Below are positions 43,096 to 52,194 of a DNA stretch of 64,000 nt, in pieces. The position numbers and the translations under genes were made by a program. The notes beneath the pieces were generated by a model, which ran no database searches, was not told where the DNA came from, and saw only the letters and a program-made list of their open reading frames with translations. Source of the stretch: Verrucomicrobiota bacterium. Its GTDB lineage: Bacteria; Verrucomicrobiota; Kiritimatiellia; CAIQIC01. Position 1 is the stretch's first letter, and each line of letters begins with the position of its first letter. The DNA lies in the NCBI GenBank assembly GCA_004321905.1, contig SCQF01000001.1, positions 1 through 64,000 of the forward strand, given 5' to 3'.

Positions 43096-44409
43096 ATGAC
43101 CAATGCCAACACGCAACCGGAACGCGCCAACACGCGCGGCGTCGCCGCCAAAATCCTCGCCACGTGGCTGGAGCGCGACGAATTTCCCGACCGCGCGCTC
43201 GACACCGTCACCACCGACCGTGCCTTTGTGCAGGAACTGGTCTTCGGTGTCGTCCGGCAACGTCGCGCGCTGGAATGGGTTTTCCACAAGCTCGCGCAAC
43301 GCGAACCGGGCCGCCCGTTGTTCGCGCTCACGCTCGTCGGCCTCTATCAACTGCTCTGGCTCGACGACGTGGCGCCCTTCGCCGCCGTCCACGAAACCGT
43401 CGAAGCCGCGAAGGAACTCGCCGGCACACGCGCCGCGAATTTTCTTAACGCCGTCCTGCGCCGCGCCCAACGCGAGACTGCGGCGCTCGCCAACGAGCTG
43501 AAAAAACTTCCACCCGCGCTACGCTTGTCGCATCCCGACGTGTTGTTCGAGCGCTGGACGCAGCATTACGGCAAAGAAAAGGCGTGCGCGATTTGCAAGT
43601 GGGACAACCAGCCGGCGGAGACTGTGCTGCGTCTCAACATCGGCACGCCGGAACAGTTCAGCGCCGCGCTCACGCAAGCCGGCATCGCCGCGCAACCGCT
43701 GGCCGCACTCGGGCACAATTTTTTTGTGCTGCCGCGCGGCGTACGCGTGACAGATGTCCCCGGCTATCGCGAAGGTTGGTTTGCGGTACAAGACCCCGCG
43801 ACGTCGCTCGCCGTGGATTTGCTCGCGCCGCAGCCCGGCGAAAATATTCTCGACGCCTGCGCCGCGCCCGGCGGCAAGGCGCTCGATATCGCCGCCCGTT
43901 TGCAGGGCAATGGTTGCGTCGTCGCGATGGAACGGCACGCCGACCGCATGGCGCGGCTGCGCGAAAACGTGGAGCGTGCGGGTGGTGGGTTGATCCGCGT
44001 CGTACAGGGCGACGCCGCCGCGCCGGAACCGGCGCGCCAAGCGTTGCTCGCCGCCGGCCACGGCGAACTCTTCGATGGATTGCTGCTTGATGTGCCGTGC
44101 TCGAACACCGGCGTGTTGCGGCGCCGACCCGACGCGCGCTGGCGGTTCAGCGCCGCGCGGCTGGGCAAATTGACCGCGGCGCAACTACGGATTTTGCACG
44201 GCGCGTCGGCGCTCGTGCGGCCCGGCGGACGCTTCGTCTATTCCACGTGCAGCATCGAACCGGAGGAAAACGAGCAACTCATCAAGCGCTGGCTCGCCGA
44301 TCATTATGAATTCCGGTTCATCCGCCAGCGCCTCGTGTTGCCCGGTGCGGAAGGCACCGATGGCGCGTTTGCCGCGCTTATCGAGCGTGCCGCCGCGCTG
44401 GAGCCGTGA
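43096..44409 (+). CDS. rsmB: 16S rRNA (cytosine(967)-C(5))-methyltransferase
   Basis: Methylates C967 of 16S rRNA with SAM. The N-terminal NusB-like domain (ANTRGVAAKILATWLERDEF, FVQELVFGVVRQRRALEWVF) is followed by the methyltransferase: AVQDPATSLAVDLLAPQPGE, NILDACAAPGGKALDIAARL, LLLDVPCSNTGVLRRRPDAR and FVYSTCSIEPEENEQLIK. These contain both conserved cysteines. Length is 437 residues, normal for the family. Confidence 0.94.
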   Translation: MTNANTQPERANTRGVAAKILATWLERDEFPDRALDTVTTDRAFVQELVFGVVRQRRALEWVFHKLAQREPGRPLFALTLVGLYQLLWLDDVAPFAAVHETVEAAKELAGTRAANFLNAVLRRAQRETAALANELKKLPPALRLSHPDVLFERWTQHYGKEKACAICKWDNQPAETVLRLNIGTPEQFSAALTQAGIAAQPLAALGHNFFVLPRGVRVTDVPGYREGWFAVQDPATSLAVDLLAPQPGENILDACAAPGGKALDIAARLQGNGCVVAMERHADRMARLRENVERAGGGLIRVVQGDAAAPEPARQALLAAGHGELFDGLLLDVPCSNTGVLRRRPDARWRFSAARLGKLTAAQLRILHGASALVRPGGRFVYSTCSIEPEENEQLIKRWLADHYEFRFIRQRLVLPGAEGTDGAFAALIERAAALEP

Positions 44410-44413
44410 TAAA

Positions 44414-44499
44414 TTTTCCAAGGCTTGGAAAACGGATTACGCCCTTTTCCCAAACCTGGGGCGCCTCTGGCGCCGCCGAAGGCGGGTGAACCTTGGAAA
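44414..44499. repeat. Palindromic repeat pair with second unit split by the same 26 bp insert
   Basis: The first unit (TTTTCCAAGGCTTGGAAAA) is centred at 44423. The second begins TTTTCCCAAACCTGG about 32 bp on, then carries the insert also seen at 31512-31537 (GCGCCTCTGGCGCCGCCGAA, GGCGGGTG), then AACCTTGGAAAT. ACCT(T)GG is duplicated around the insert. Confidence 0.85.
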
Positions 44500-44563
44500 T
44501 CTTGACGCCAAGGCCCGCGGCGTTCTATGTTCTGCGCACATTCCAACCACGAGGAGTAAAATA

Positions 44564-45328
44564 ATGAAGTTGATAGCGCTACGTTGTGCTCGTCACGTTA
44601 TCGGTCTGGCGCTGGTGGCCCTGCTGGCCGGTTGTGCCACCGTCCCGCCGCCGCCGATTCCAAGCGTCGCCAAGGACGCCAAGGCCCTGACGCCGGGATC
44701 GCGCATCGACAAAGCATTTTGGAAGGAGCGGCATGAGCGGTTTAATGCGCTGGCGAAAGCCGGTGGCTTCGATGTGCTTTTCATTGGCGACTCGATCACG
44801 CAAGGGTGGGAAGGTCCCGGCAAGACGGAATGGGCGCAGAAGATCGCACCCTTCAAAGCCGCCAACTTCGGGATCAGCGGCGATTGTACGGGGCAGGTGC
44901 TTTGGCGTTTCGAACATGGTAATCTGGAGGGTGCGCTCAATCCGAAGGTCATCATCCTCATGATCGGAACCAACAATGCGGGTGTTCAGAAAAGCAAACC
45001 GGAGGAGACCGCTGCTGGTATCGGTGCAATTTGTGGCAAGTTGCACGAGCGCTTCCCGGCAGCCAGGCTGCTCCTGTTCGCCATCTTCCCACGCGGCGCC
45101 GAACCGACTGCTCCATTGCGTCAGACCAACGACGTGGTGAACAAGATCATCGCGAAATACGATGGCTACTGGAATATCAAGTTCCTCGACATCAATACGA
45201 AGCTGTTGGCCGCTGACGGCAAACTTTCCAAGCAGGTGATGCCTGATCTGCTGCACCCGAACGCGCAGGGCTACGCGATTTGGGCCGACGCGCTCGTGCC
45301 GGAGATTCAGGCGGCGCTGAAGAAATAA
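44564..45328 (+). CDS. SGNH/GDSL-type hydrolase lipoprotein
   Basis: A 254-residue secreted esterase-like protein. The lipobox is ALLAGC (residues ~18-23). The catalytic serine block is DVLFIGDSITQGWEGPGKTE, the glycine block is ANFGISGDCT, the asparagine block is ILMIGTNNAG and the D-x-x-H block is MPDLLHPNAQGYAIWADAL. It resembles PAF-acetylhydrolase-like SGNH enzymes that remove acetyl groups from sugars or lipids; the substrate is unknown. ATG 44564 has GAGGAG. Confidence 0.87.
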   Translation: MKLIALRCARHVIGLALVALLAGCATVPPPPIPSVAKDAKALTPGSRIDKAFWKERHERFNALAKAGGFDVLFIGDSITQGWEGPGKTEWAQKIAPFKAANFGISGDCTGQVLWRFEHGNLEGALNPKVIILMIGTNNAGVQKSKPEETAAGIGAICGKLHERFPAARLLLFAIFPRGAEPTAPLRQTNDVVNKIIAKYDGYWNIKFLDINTKLLAADGKLSKQVMPDLLHPNAQGYAIWADALVPEIQAALKK

Positions 45329-45332
45329 ACAC

Positions 45333-45493
45333 TAGAGCGTTTCCATAAATGATGAGGCCGGCTGAAGCCCCGGCGTAGATGCGGACTCCGTCCGCATCAG
45401 GAAAAGCGACCGGAGGTCGCTTCTACATGGCGCGTGGCCAACATCACGTTTGTTTCGCAGCAGCTGCGCTACATGATTACCAGAAACGCTCTA
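45333..45493. mobile_element. Complete 161 bp MITE-like element, copy B
   Basis: Bounded by perfect inverted repeats TAGAGCGTTTC (45333-45343) and GAAACGCTCTA (45483-45493). The outermost TA on each side could be a target duplication, as left by Tc1/mariner/IS630-type transposases. The interior contains GCGACCGGAGGTCGC and a second hairpin, and no credible gene. It is nearly identical to copy A at the window start, so both moved recently. The mobilising transposase is not in this window; the IS1182 remnant is not expected to use TA targets. Confidence 0.82.
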
Positions 45494-45500
45494 AGACGGG

Positions 45501-45545
45501 AAAAAACAGAAGGCGCAGGGCTGAAAGGCTCTGCGCCTTTTTCTG
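45501..45545. terminator. Strong hairpin with T-runs on both sides
   Basis: AAGGCGCAGGGC pairs with GGCTCTGCGCCTT around a short loop, flanked by A-run and T-run. It can terminate in both directions, serving the SGNH gene and the recR operon. Confidence 0.75.
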
Positions 45546-45554
45546 TCCTCCGAT

Positions 45555-45630
45555 TGTAGGGGCACAGTCTTGCTGCGCCCAATATGTGAGGCTTTGATGA
45601 AAGCGGGTGCAGCAAGACTGCACCCCTACA
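45555..45630. repeat. Large inverted repeat covering the recR stop
   Basis: TGTAGGGGCACAGTCTTGCT and following bases (45555-45580) are mirrored by the stretch ending GCAAGACTGCACCCCTACA (45605-45630), giving ~26 bp arms with few mismatches and a ~24 bp loop. It includes the recR stop codon. It looks like a second type of small mobile or hairpin repeat. Confidence 0.75.
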
Positions 45631-46234
45631 TGTTTTGCCGGCCCTGCAGAGCGCGGGCAAGGGTGAGCGGGTCGGCGTAGGCAATGGCGCTGCCGGCGGG
45701 GACGCCCAGCGCCAGACGCGTCACCTTTAATCCCGGTTGGTTTTCCAACACGTGTCGGATAAACGCGGCGGTGGAATCGCCCTCGACATCAGGACTGAGC
45801 GCGAGGATGACTTCGGTGACGTTCTCTTCCGTAATACGTTTCAGCAGCGCTTCGAGCCGCAGATGGCCAATGCCCTCGCCACGCATCGGCGAGAGGCGTC
45901 CGAACAACGCGTGGTAACGCCCCTGAAACGCGCCGGAGGCTTCAAGCTGTTGAATGTCACTGGGTTCTTCGACGACGCAAAGCAGATGGTTATCTCTTCG
46001 CGGGCTGGTGCAGAGCGTACAGGGATCAACCCCGCGCAGAGTGAGATCGCCACATTTGGAACAGATGGCCACGCGCGTGGCGAGATCAGCGAGCGCCGCG
46101 CCTAACTCACGCGTTAAACCCTGCGGATCGCGCGCCAGTTTGACCGCCATGCGCTCGGCGGTGCGCCGTCCCACGCCCGGCAGCCGCGCCAGCACGGTCA
46201 TCAACTTTTCCACTGGTTCGATGCGGCTCATCAT
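45626..46234 (-). CDS. recR: Recombination protein RecR
   Basis: Works with RecF/RecO to load RecA on gapped DNA. Features are the helix-hairpin-helix LARLPGVGRRTAERMAVKL, the zinc finger CSKCGDLTLRGVDPCTLC, and a Toprim domain with VVEEPSDIQQLEASGAFQGR and SPDVEGDSTAAFI. Length is 202 residues. The final codons run into the inverted repeat at 45555-45630. The start could be the ATG at 46231 or 46234. It is the last gene of the dnaX-ebfC-recR block. Confidence 0.94.
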   Translation of the reverse strand: MMSRIEPVEKLMTVLARLPGVGRRTAERMAVKLARDPQGLTRELGAALADLATRVAICSKCGDLTLRGVDPCTLCTSPRRDNHLLCVVEEPSDIQQLEASGAFQGRYHALFGRLSPMRGEGIGHLRLEALLKRITEENVTEVILALSPDVEGDSTAAFIRHVLENQPGLKVTRLALGVPAGSAIAYADPLTLARALQGRQNM

Positions 46235-46240
46235 GAATTA

Positions 46241-46303
46241 GACAGGATCACAGGGTGAACACGATTTCTTGCCATCCTGTAAATCCTGTTATCCCGTCTA
46301 AAT
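46241..46303. repeat. Dispersed ACAGGAT-type repeat between ebfC and recR
   Basis: Reads GACAGGATCACAGGGTGAAC on one side and ATCCTGTAAATCCTGTTATC on the other, so the ACAGGAT element occurs in both orientations. I know this wording from other PVC-group gaps. It splits an otherwise tight operon. Confidence 0.55.
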
Positions 46304-46316
46304 TATCTGAAACATT

Positions 46317-46628
46317 TCAGCCTAAGCCGGGGATGTTGAGGCCGGCGGTGATCTTGCCGAGTTCCTTGGCGGCCATTTCTTTGGCGGCCTTGAGTGCGCC
46401 ATCTACGGCGGCGGTGACGAGGTCTTCGAGCATATCCACCTCGGCGGGATTAACGACCTGCGGATTGATTTTGAGTCCGGCCAGCGTACCATCGCCACGC
46501 GCGGTTGCGGTGACCATGCCGCCACCGGCGGAAAATTCGACGGTTTTTTCCACCAATTCACCTTGCACGCGCTCCATGTCCTTCTGCATGGACGCGGCCT
46601 GTTTCATCAACTTCATGAAGTTCGCCAT
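46317..46628 (-). CDS. ebfC: Nucleoid-associated protein YbaB/EbfC
   Basis: A 103-residue DNA-binding protein. It starts with a coiled helix (MANFMKLMKQAASMQKDMER, VQGELVEKTVEFSAGGGMVT) and ends in the conserved VDMLEDLVTAAVDGALKAAK. It lies 30 bp after dnaX and before recR, the order found in many bacteria. It may help RecR or nucleoid packing. Confidence 0.92.
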   Translation of the reverse strand: MANFMKLMKQAASMQKDMERVQGELVEKTVEFSAGGGMVTATARGDGTLAGLKINPQVVNPAEVDMLEDLVTAAVDGALKAAKEMAAKELGKITAGLNIPGLG

Positions 46629-46658
46629 CGTGTTGCTCCTGATTTCTCCTGCGGCGGA

Positions 46659-48299
46659 TTAGCCGCGAATTTCGCTGATGTCTCCGTTGAACGTCTCCAA
46701 AACCCGATTCACCGTGGGATGCTTGGCCCACTCACGCTTGTTTTTTGAATCGGCCGGCGGCGTACTGCCCTCCGGCGCTGCCGGTGCGGCGGCCAGCACC
46801 TTGAACTCCACCGCGACATCCCGCCCGAGCACCTCGCGGAGGGCGTGCTGGACGACCTTCTGCGTGCGCGCATTACGGACGCTCTCGATCTCGCCGGCAA
46901 ATTCCGGGTCAAAGCCGATGACCACATGGCTGCCCGCGACACTTATCGGTTTGGTGTCCACGAGATATTTCTTCGCCAGTAGAATGACGCTGCCAATATG
47001 TTCAACAATTTTGGGCCACTGCTTGGTCAGCTTGGCCAGCTCGTCTTCCGCGGCCAGCGGCGGAGTGGCCTTGGCGGGCGCGGTGTATGTTGCACGTGGC
47101 TCGGTCACCACCGGCGGCGGCGCATCGTCGGCACGATGGCCGCCGCCGCCACCCAAGTCATCGCGGGCCTGCTGTACGGCGCGCAACACTTCGTCGAGCG
47201 AGGCCACACACGCGGCACGACAGCCACGCACGAGCGCGATTTCCAGCAGCGTACGGCGACTGAGCGCGTAGCGCATACGGGCATCAGCCTCGATCAAAAT
47301 TTCAACGATGCGCAGCAGCCGGTCGGGATCAAGCTGTGCGGCAGTGGTTTTGAGTCGCGCAATCTGGTCGTCCGTCAGATCGGGCAGCGCGGTGGTGTCG
47401 CCGGCATAACGGCAGACGAGCAGATCGCGGAAGTAGCCGAGCAGTTCCACAATCACGCGCTGCAAGTCTTTGCCGTTGGTATCGAGTTCGGCGACGATCC
47501 GGAGCGCGGCGGCCACGTCGCCTTGCCCCACCGCCTGGGCCAGCGCTTCCAACGTCTGGTGGGCGACGAGACCGAAGACCGCGAGTACATCGCTCTCGGC
47601 GATTTTTCTGCCGCGGAAGGCGACGAGTTGATCGAGCGCGCCAGTCGCGTCACGCAGTCCACCCTCGGCGCCGCGCGCAATGGCCAGCAGCGCATCGGGC
47701 GCAATCTCGATTTTTTCGGTCTTCGCGATTTTTTCCAGCTGGCCGACGATTTCACGCAGCGAAATGCGGCGCAGGTCAAAGCGCTGGCAGCGCGAGAGGA
47801 TGGTCGTCGGTACTTTCTGTGGATCGGTGGTGGCGAAGAAGAATTTGACGTGCTTCGGCGGTTCCTCCAGCGTCTTGAGCAACGCGTTGAAGGCCGAGAT
47901 CGAAAGCATGTGGACTTCGTCAATGATGTAAATTTTAAACAGCCCGCGCGCCGGGACAAAGTTGGCGCTCTCGCGCAGTTCACGGACTTGGTCCACGCTG
48001 TTGTTGCTCGCGCCGTCAATTTCGATCACGTCGAGACTGCTGCCGGACATGATCTCTTTGCACGAGTCGCACTGATCGCACGGCTGCACGGTCGGGCCGC
48101 TTTTCTGGCAATTGAGGGCTTTGGCCAGAATCCGCGCCGTGGTCGTCTTGCCGGTGCCGCGCGGGCCGACGAAAATATAGGCATGCGCCACACGGTCGCT
48201 GGTGATCGCGTTCCTCAGCGTCTGCGTGACGTGCGCCTGCCCGACGACGTCATCGAACTGTTGCGGCCGCCATTTGCGGGCCAAGACTTCGTACGCCAT
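46659..48299 (-). CDS. dnaX: DNA polymerase III subunits gamma/tau
   Basis: The clamp-loader ATPase that links replication parts. The P-loop is FVGPRGTGKTTTARILAKAL (~residue 45), the zinc site is CQKSGPTVQPCDQCDSC, Walker B/DExx is IYIIDEVHMLS, and the sensor is ATTDPQKVPTTILSRCQRFD. After residue ~365 comes a proline/alanine-rich linker and a short tau-like end, total 546 residues. I see no clear frameshift site for a separate gamma. Upstream lies the SRP RNA gene. Confidence 0.94.
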   Translation of the reverse strand: MAYEVLARKWRPQQFDDVVGQAHVTQTLRNAITSDRVAHAYIFVGPRGTGKTTTARILAKALNCQKSGPTVQPCDQCDSCKEIMSGSSLDVIEIDGASNNSVDQVRELRESANFVPARGLFKIYIIDEVHMLSISAFNALLKTLEEPPKHVKFFFATTDPQKVPTTILSRCQRFDLRRISLREIVGQLEKIAKTEKIEIAPDALLAIARGAEGGLRDATGALDQLVAFRGRKIAESDVLAVFGLVAHQTLEALAQAVGQGDVAAALRIVAELDTNGKDLQRVIVELLGYFRDLLVCRYAGDTTALPDLTDDQIARLKTTAAQLDPDRLLRIVEILIEADARMRYALSRRTLLEIALVRGCRAACVASLDEVLRAVQQARDDLGGGGGHRADDAPPPVVTEPRATYTAPAKATPPLAAEDELAKLTKQWPKIVEHIGSVILLAKKYLVDTKPISVAGSHVVIGFDPEFAGEIESVRNARTQKVVQHALREVLGRDVAVEFKVLAAAPAAPEGSTPPADSKNKREWAKHPTVNRVLETFNGDISEIRG

Positions 48300-48316
48300 G
48301 ATTCATCCTCAAATAG

Positions 48317-48583
<267 letters not shown>

Positions 48584-48590
48584 GAGCGCG

Positions 48591-48619
48591 AGGTTAGCCC
48601 GCGCCGCCGTCGTTGGCAA
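48591..48619 (-). promoter_or_regulatory. Promoter of the SRP RNA gene
   Basis: On the minus strand TTGCCA (48619-48614) and TAACCT (48596-48591) are 17 bp apart. The -10 box ends 7 bp before the predicted RNA 5' end, as expected for a stable RNA promoter. Confidence 0.7.
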
Positions 48620-48689
48620 CGGCGAAGATTTCCCAGCCTTGGAATCTATTCCATTTTCACTGTGTTCAATGTTGCGGCCTGCTGTTTTT

Positions 48690-49796
48690 TCACTCCGCCG
48701 GCATGCGCTCGGTGACAACCATCAGCACTTTTTTCTGTCCGCCACGCAAAATTTCCACGCGCAACGCTTCGCCCACGCCGCGCATCCAGACAATTTTTTG
48801 TACATCGTGCGCCGCGCTCACCGGCTGACCATCTACGCCGGTGATGACGTCGCCCATCCGCATCCCGATTTTTTCCGCCGGCCCGTTTTCGATCACTTCG
48901 GCCACGAGCACGCCGGTCTTCGGCGTCGCCACGACCGGTTCCGCTGTGGCGCGGCCCGCCACACCGCGCCACGTGTGCGTCGTGTGGTTCGCCGTTTCGT
49001 CTTCCGCGAGGTCGCGCATTTGAATGCCGAGCCACGGTCGCTCGACGTGACCGCGATCAATCAACTGCCCTGCGACGCGCATCGCCAGATTCGCCGGGAC
49101 CGCAAAGCCGATGCCGATGTTACCCTGCGAATCGGGACCGGCCGTTTGAATGACTGCGTTGATGCCGATCAGCTTGCCATCCACATCCACCAGCGGTCCG
49201 CCGCTATTGCCGGGATTGATCGAGGCATCGGTTTGAATGAAATCCTCGTAGGGCAACATGCCCACCGCGCGGCCCTTCTGGCTGACGATGCCGAGCGTCA
49301 CCGAACTGTTGAGCGTGAACGGCGAGCCGATGGCGATGGCAAATTCGCCGACGCGTACCTTGTCGGAATCGCCCGGTTCGATGGCGCTGAAAACGCGTGT
49401 GCCGGCCTTCTCGATTTTCAACACGGCGAGATCGGTGGTTTCATCGCGCCCCACAATTTTGGCGGGAAATTGCGTGCCGTCGGGCAGCGCCACCTGAATA
49501 TGTTGGGCCTCCTCGACCACGTGATTGCTCGTCAGCACATAACCTTCTTTGCGGATGATGACGCCGGAACCTTGCCCGGCGAGCCGCTCGGGAATTTTGT
49601 ACCAACGTCCCCAAAACGGATCGCGGCCCAAGTGATATTGCACCGCTTCCGTCCGTACGACCACGACCGAGGGCATCGCGCGCTCGACCGTATCGGCAAT
49701 CTCGCGCCCGAATTGTTTGAGCGCCCCCGTGCCCGCCGCCAACGCGCTCGCCACGCCCAACCACAGCATCGCGCCCGCCAACAAAAGTTTCTTCAT
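48690..49796 (-). CDS. Periplasmic serine protease/chaperone of the HtrA (Deg) family
   Basis: A secreted quality-control protease. The signal peptide is MKKLLLAGAMLWLGVASALA. The trypsin-like triad is His in YVLTSNHVVEEAQ, Asp in DETTDLAVLKIEKAG and Ser in INPGNSGGPLVDVDGKLIGI. One C-terminal PDZ domain follows (GVLVAEVIENGPAEKIGMRM, GDVITGVDGQPVSAA). At 368 residues with a single PDZ it is closer to DegS or a short DegQ in layout. ATG 49796 starts the signal peptide; upstream in-frame codons come from palindromic repeats. Confidence 0.9.
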   Translation of the reverse strand: MKKLLLAGAMLWLGVASALAAGTGALKQFGREIADTVERAMPSVVVVRTEAVQYHLGRDPFWGRWYKIPERLAGQGSGVIIRKEGYVLTSNHVVEEAQHIQVALPDGTQFPAKIVGRDETTDLAVLKIEKAGTRVFSAIEPGDSDKVRVGEFAIAIGSPFTLNSSVTLGIVSQKGRAVGMLPYEDFIQTDASINPGNSGGPLVDVDGKLIGINAVIQTAGPDSQGNIGIGFAVPANLAMRVAGQLIDRGHVERPWLGIQMRDLAEDETANHTTHTWRGVAGRATAEPVVATPKTGVLVAEVIENGPAEKIGMRMGDVITGVDGQPVSAAHDVQKIVWMRGVGEALRVEILRGGQKKVLMVVTERMPAE

Positions 49797-49857
49797 AACG
49801 CCTCGTTTTCTGTTTCCGGTTCGACAGCGCCACCGCGCAGCACGTTCAATGTACCCG

Positions 49858-49909
49858 TTTTCCAAGGCTCGGGAAATGGTTGTGGGCGTTTTTCCAAGCC
49901 TTGGAAAAC
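49858..49909. repeat. Paired palindromic repeat between divergent htrA-like and leuC genes
   Basis: GTTTTCCAAGGCTCGGGAAA is centred at about 49867 and TTTTTCCAAGCCTTGGAAAA at 49899, 32 bp apart. It sits just before the leuC promoter. Confidence 0.87.
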
Positions 49910-49920
49910 CGGAACAAAAC

Positions 49921-49950
49921 TTGCGCCCCAACCGGAGCGTGGTGTAAGTT
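49921..49950 (+). promoter_or_regulatory. Candidate promoter of leuCD
   Basis: TTGCGC (49921-49926) and TAAGTT (49945-49950) are 18 bp apart and 10 bp before the ATG, so the mRNA leader would be very short. There is no room for a leader-peptide attenuator. Confidence 0.4.
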
Positions 49951-49959
49951 CCCGCCGCT

Positions 49960-51360
49960 ATGAAACAGACGCTTTATGAGAAAATTTGGAACCGGCACGT
50001 CGTCACCGAGCTGGCGGACGGCTGGACGCTGCTCTTCATTGACCGCCAGCTTGTCCACGAGGTGACCAGCCCGCAGGCGTTCGACGGCCTTCGTCTGGCA
50101 CGCCGCAAGGTCCGCCACCCGGAGCTGACTTTTGCGACGCTGGATCATAACGTCCCGACCGACGACCAGAGCGTGATCCGCGACCCGGTGGCCAAGGCGC
50201 AGATCGAGGCGCTGCGGAATAATTGCAAGGAATTCGGCGTCCGGCTGTTCGATATCGGCAGTAAGGAACTCGGTGTGGTGCATATCGTCGGCCCGGAACT
50301 CGGCATCACACTGCCGGGCACAACGATCGTCTGCGGCGATTCGCACACGGCGACGCACGGCGCGTTCGGCGCGCTGGCGCACGGCATCGGCACGAGCGAG
50401 GTCGAGCACGTGCTTGCCACGCAGACGCTACGCCAGAAAAAATCCAAGACGTTCCGCGTCGAGTACGCCGGACGGCTTCAGCCGCACGTGACCTCGAAGG
50501 ACATGGTGCTCAAGCTGATCGGCGAGATCGGCACTGCCGGCGGCACGGGCTGCGTGCTGGAATATACCGGCGCGGCGGTGCGCGCGCTTTCGATGGAAGC
50601 GCGGATGACGATCTGCAATATGAGCATCGAGGCCGGCGCGCGGGCGGGCCTGATCGCGCCCGACGAGACGACCTTCAACTATATCGCCACCGGCGACCGG
50701 CCCTTTGCACCGTGCGGCGCCGCGCTGGAAAAAGCGCTGGCATATTGGAAGACGCTGGCGAGCGATCCCGATGCCACGTTCGACCGTACGCTGACGATTG
50801 ATTGCGACAAGCTCGCACCGCAAGTGACGTGGGGCACCAGCCCCGGCATGGTCACCGATGTGACTGGCGTCGTGCCGGAGTTCGATCAGGTGCGCGGTTA
50901 TAGCCGCGCCGATGTCGAAGCTGCGCTCGCCTATATGGGCCTGAAGCCGGGCATGAAGATCACCGACATCAAGCTCGACACCGTGTTCATCGGCAGTTGC
51001 ACGAATGGACGCATCGAAGACCTGCGCGCCGCCGCCGCGGTGTTTAAGGGCCGCAAGGTCGCCGCGGGTATGCGGACGCTGATCGTCCCCGGCTCCGCGC
51101 GTGTCAAAGCGGAAGCCGAGGCGGAGGGGCTCGACAAAATATTTAAAGCCGCTGGCGCCGATTGGCGTTACGCCGGTTGCAGTATGTGTCTGGCGATGAA
51201 CCCCGACCAGCTCAAGCCGGGCGAACGTTGTGCTGCAACCTCGAACCGCAACTTCGAAGGCCGGCAGGGTAAAGGTGGCCGGACGCATCTCGTCGGCCCG
51301 GCAATGGCCGCCGCCGCCGCGGTCGCCGGCCATTTCGTGGATATTCGGACGTGGAAATAA
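49960..51360 (+). CDS. leuC: 3-isopropylmalate dehydratase large subunit
   Basis: With LeuD isomerises 2-isopropylmalate to 3-isopropylmalate in leucine synthesis. It holds the 4Fe-4S cluster: cysteines in [17 protein letters not shown] (~347) and [15 protein letters not shown] (~406 and 409). Other motifs are [20 protein letters not shown] and [20 protein letters not shown]. At 466 residues it is the bacterial long form. leuD follows after 9 bp. Confidence 0.96.
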   Translation: MKQTLYEKIWNRHVVTELADGWTLLFIDRQLVHEVTSPQAFDGLRLARRKVRHPELTFATLDHNVPTDDQSVIRDPVAKAQIEALRNNCKEFGVRLFDIGSKELGVVHIVGPELGITLPGTTIVCGDSHTATHGAFGALAHGIGTSEVEHVLATQTLRQKKSKTFRVEYAGRLQPHVTSKDMVLKLIGEIGTAGGTGCVLEYTGAAVRALSMEARMTICNMSIEAGARAGLIAPDETTFNYIATGDRPFAPCGAALEKALAYWKTLASDPDATFDRTLTIDCDKLAPQVTWGTSPGMVTDVTGVVPEFDQVRGYSRADVEAALAYMGLKPGMKITDIKLDTVFIGSCTNGRIEDLRAAAAVFKGRKVAAGMRTLIVPGSARVKAEAEAEGLDKIFKAAGADWRYAGCSMCLAMNPDQLKPGERCAATSNRNFEGRQGKGGRTHLVGPAMAAAAAVAGHFVDIRTWK

Positions 51361-51369
51361 GGCATCACC

Positions 51370-52014
51370 ATGAATCCATTCACTACTCATAAAGGTATCG
51401 TCGTCGCCGTGGATCGCGCGAACATAGATACCGATGCGATCATCCCGAAGCAGTTTCTCAAGCTGATCGGGCGCACCGGCTTTGGCCAATTCCTGTTTAA
51501 CGACTGGCGCTACCTCGATAATGGCCAGCCGAATCCGGAATTCGATCTGAACAAGCCGGCATTCAAGGACGCGACGATCCTCGTGGCGCGCAACAACTTC
51601 GGCTGCGGTTCCAGCCGTGAGCACGCGGTCTGGGCCGTAGCGCAGTACGGCCTGCGCGTTGTCATCGCGCCGTGGCGCAAAGACGCCGATGGCTCCCGCA
51701 TCCCCGGCTTTGCCGATATCTTCCGCAACAACTGCGTCAAAAATGGCGTGCTGACCATCGAACTTTCCGAGGCCGAGGTGGACCAGCTTTTCGGCTTCAT
51801 CAAGGCGCAGCCCGGCGTACAGATGACCGTGGATTTGCCGAAGCAAACTCTGGTGTTGCACGGCAAGCCGGAGCAGGTCTTCAAGTTCGAGATTGATGCC
51901 GGCGTGAAGGATTATCTCCTCCGCGGCCTCGACGACATCGCGCTGACGCTCGAAAAAGAAGCGGCCATCACCGCGTTCGAGAAAAAACACGACGTCCAGC
52001 TTGCCGCGCGCTGA
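51370..52014 (+). CDS. leuD: 3-isopropylmalate dehydratase small subunit
   Basis: The swivelling subunit of isopropylmalate isomerase. Motifs are VAVDRANIDTDAIIPKQFLK, LVARNNFGCGSSREHAVWAV and FADIFRNNCVKNGVLTIELS. Length is 214 residues, typical of the proteobacterial-type LeuD. Close spacing to leuC indicates one operon. No leuA or leuB is in the window. Confidence 0.96.
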   Translation: MNPFTTHKGIVVAVDRANIDTDAIIPKQFLKLIGRTGFGQFLFNDWRYLDNGQPNPEFDLNKPAFKDATILVARNNFGCGSSREHAVWAVAQYGLRVVIAPWRKDADGSRIPGFADIFRNNCVKNGVLTIELSEAEVDQLFGFIKAQPGVQMTVDLPKQTLVLHGKPEQVFKFEIDAGVKDYLLRGLDDIALTLEKEAAITAFEKKHDVQLAAR

Positions 52015-52194
52015 AGGACGCCCTACCCACACAACAAAGCGCCTGACCCCCCAACAACCCGCCAAAACACTTCAACTTCGGTTTTCAGGAGGCTGGGAAG
52101 TCAGCCGTGCGCTTCCTTTTCGGCTGACGCGGAGAACGCAGGGTGGTGAAATTACAGTTGTGGTACGGTTTCTGCTCCTTAATGGCCTACTCAT

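Noticed and set aside
50428..52065. 545-codon minus-strand frame opposite leuCD
   Set aside because: It mirrors the codon pattern of leuC and leuD, which are both clearly real, so it is a shadow frame.
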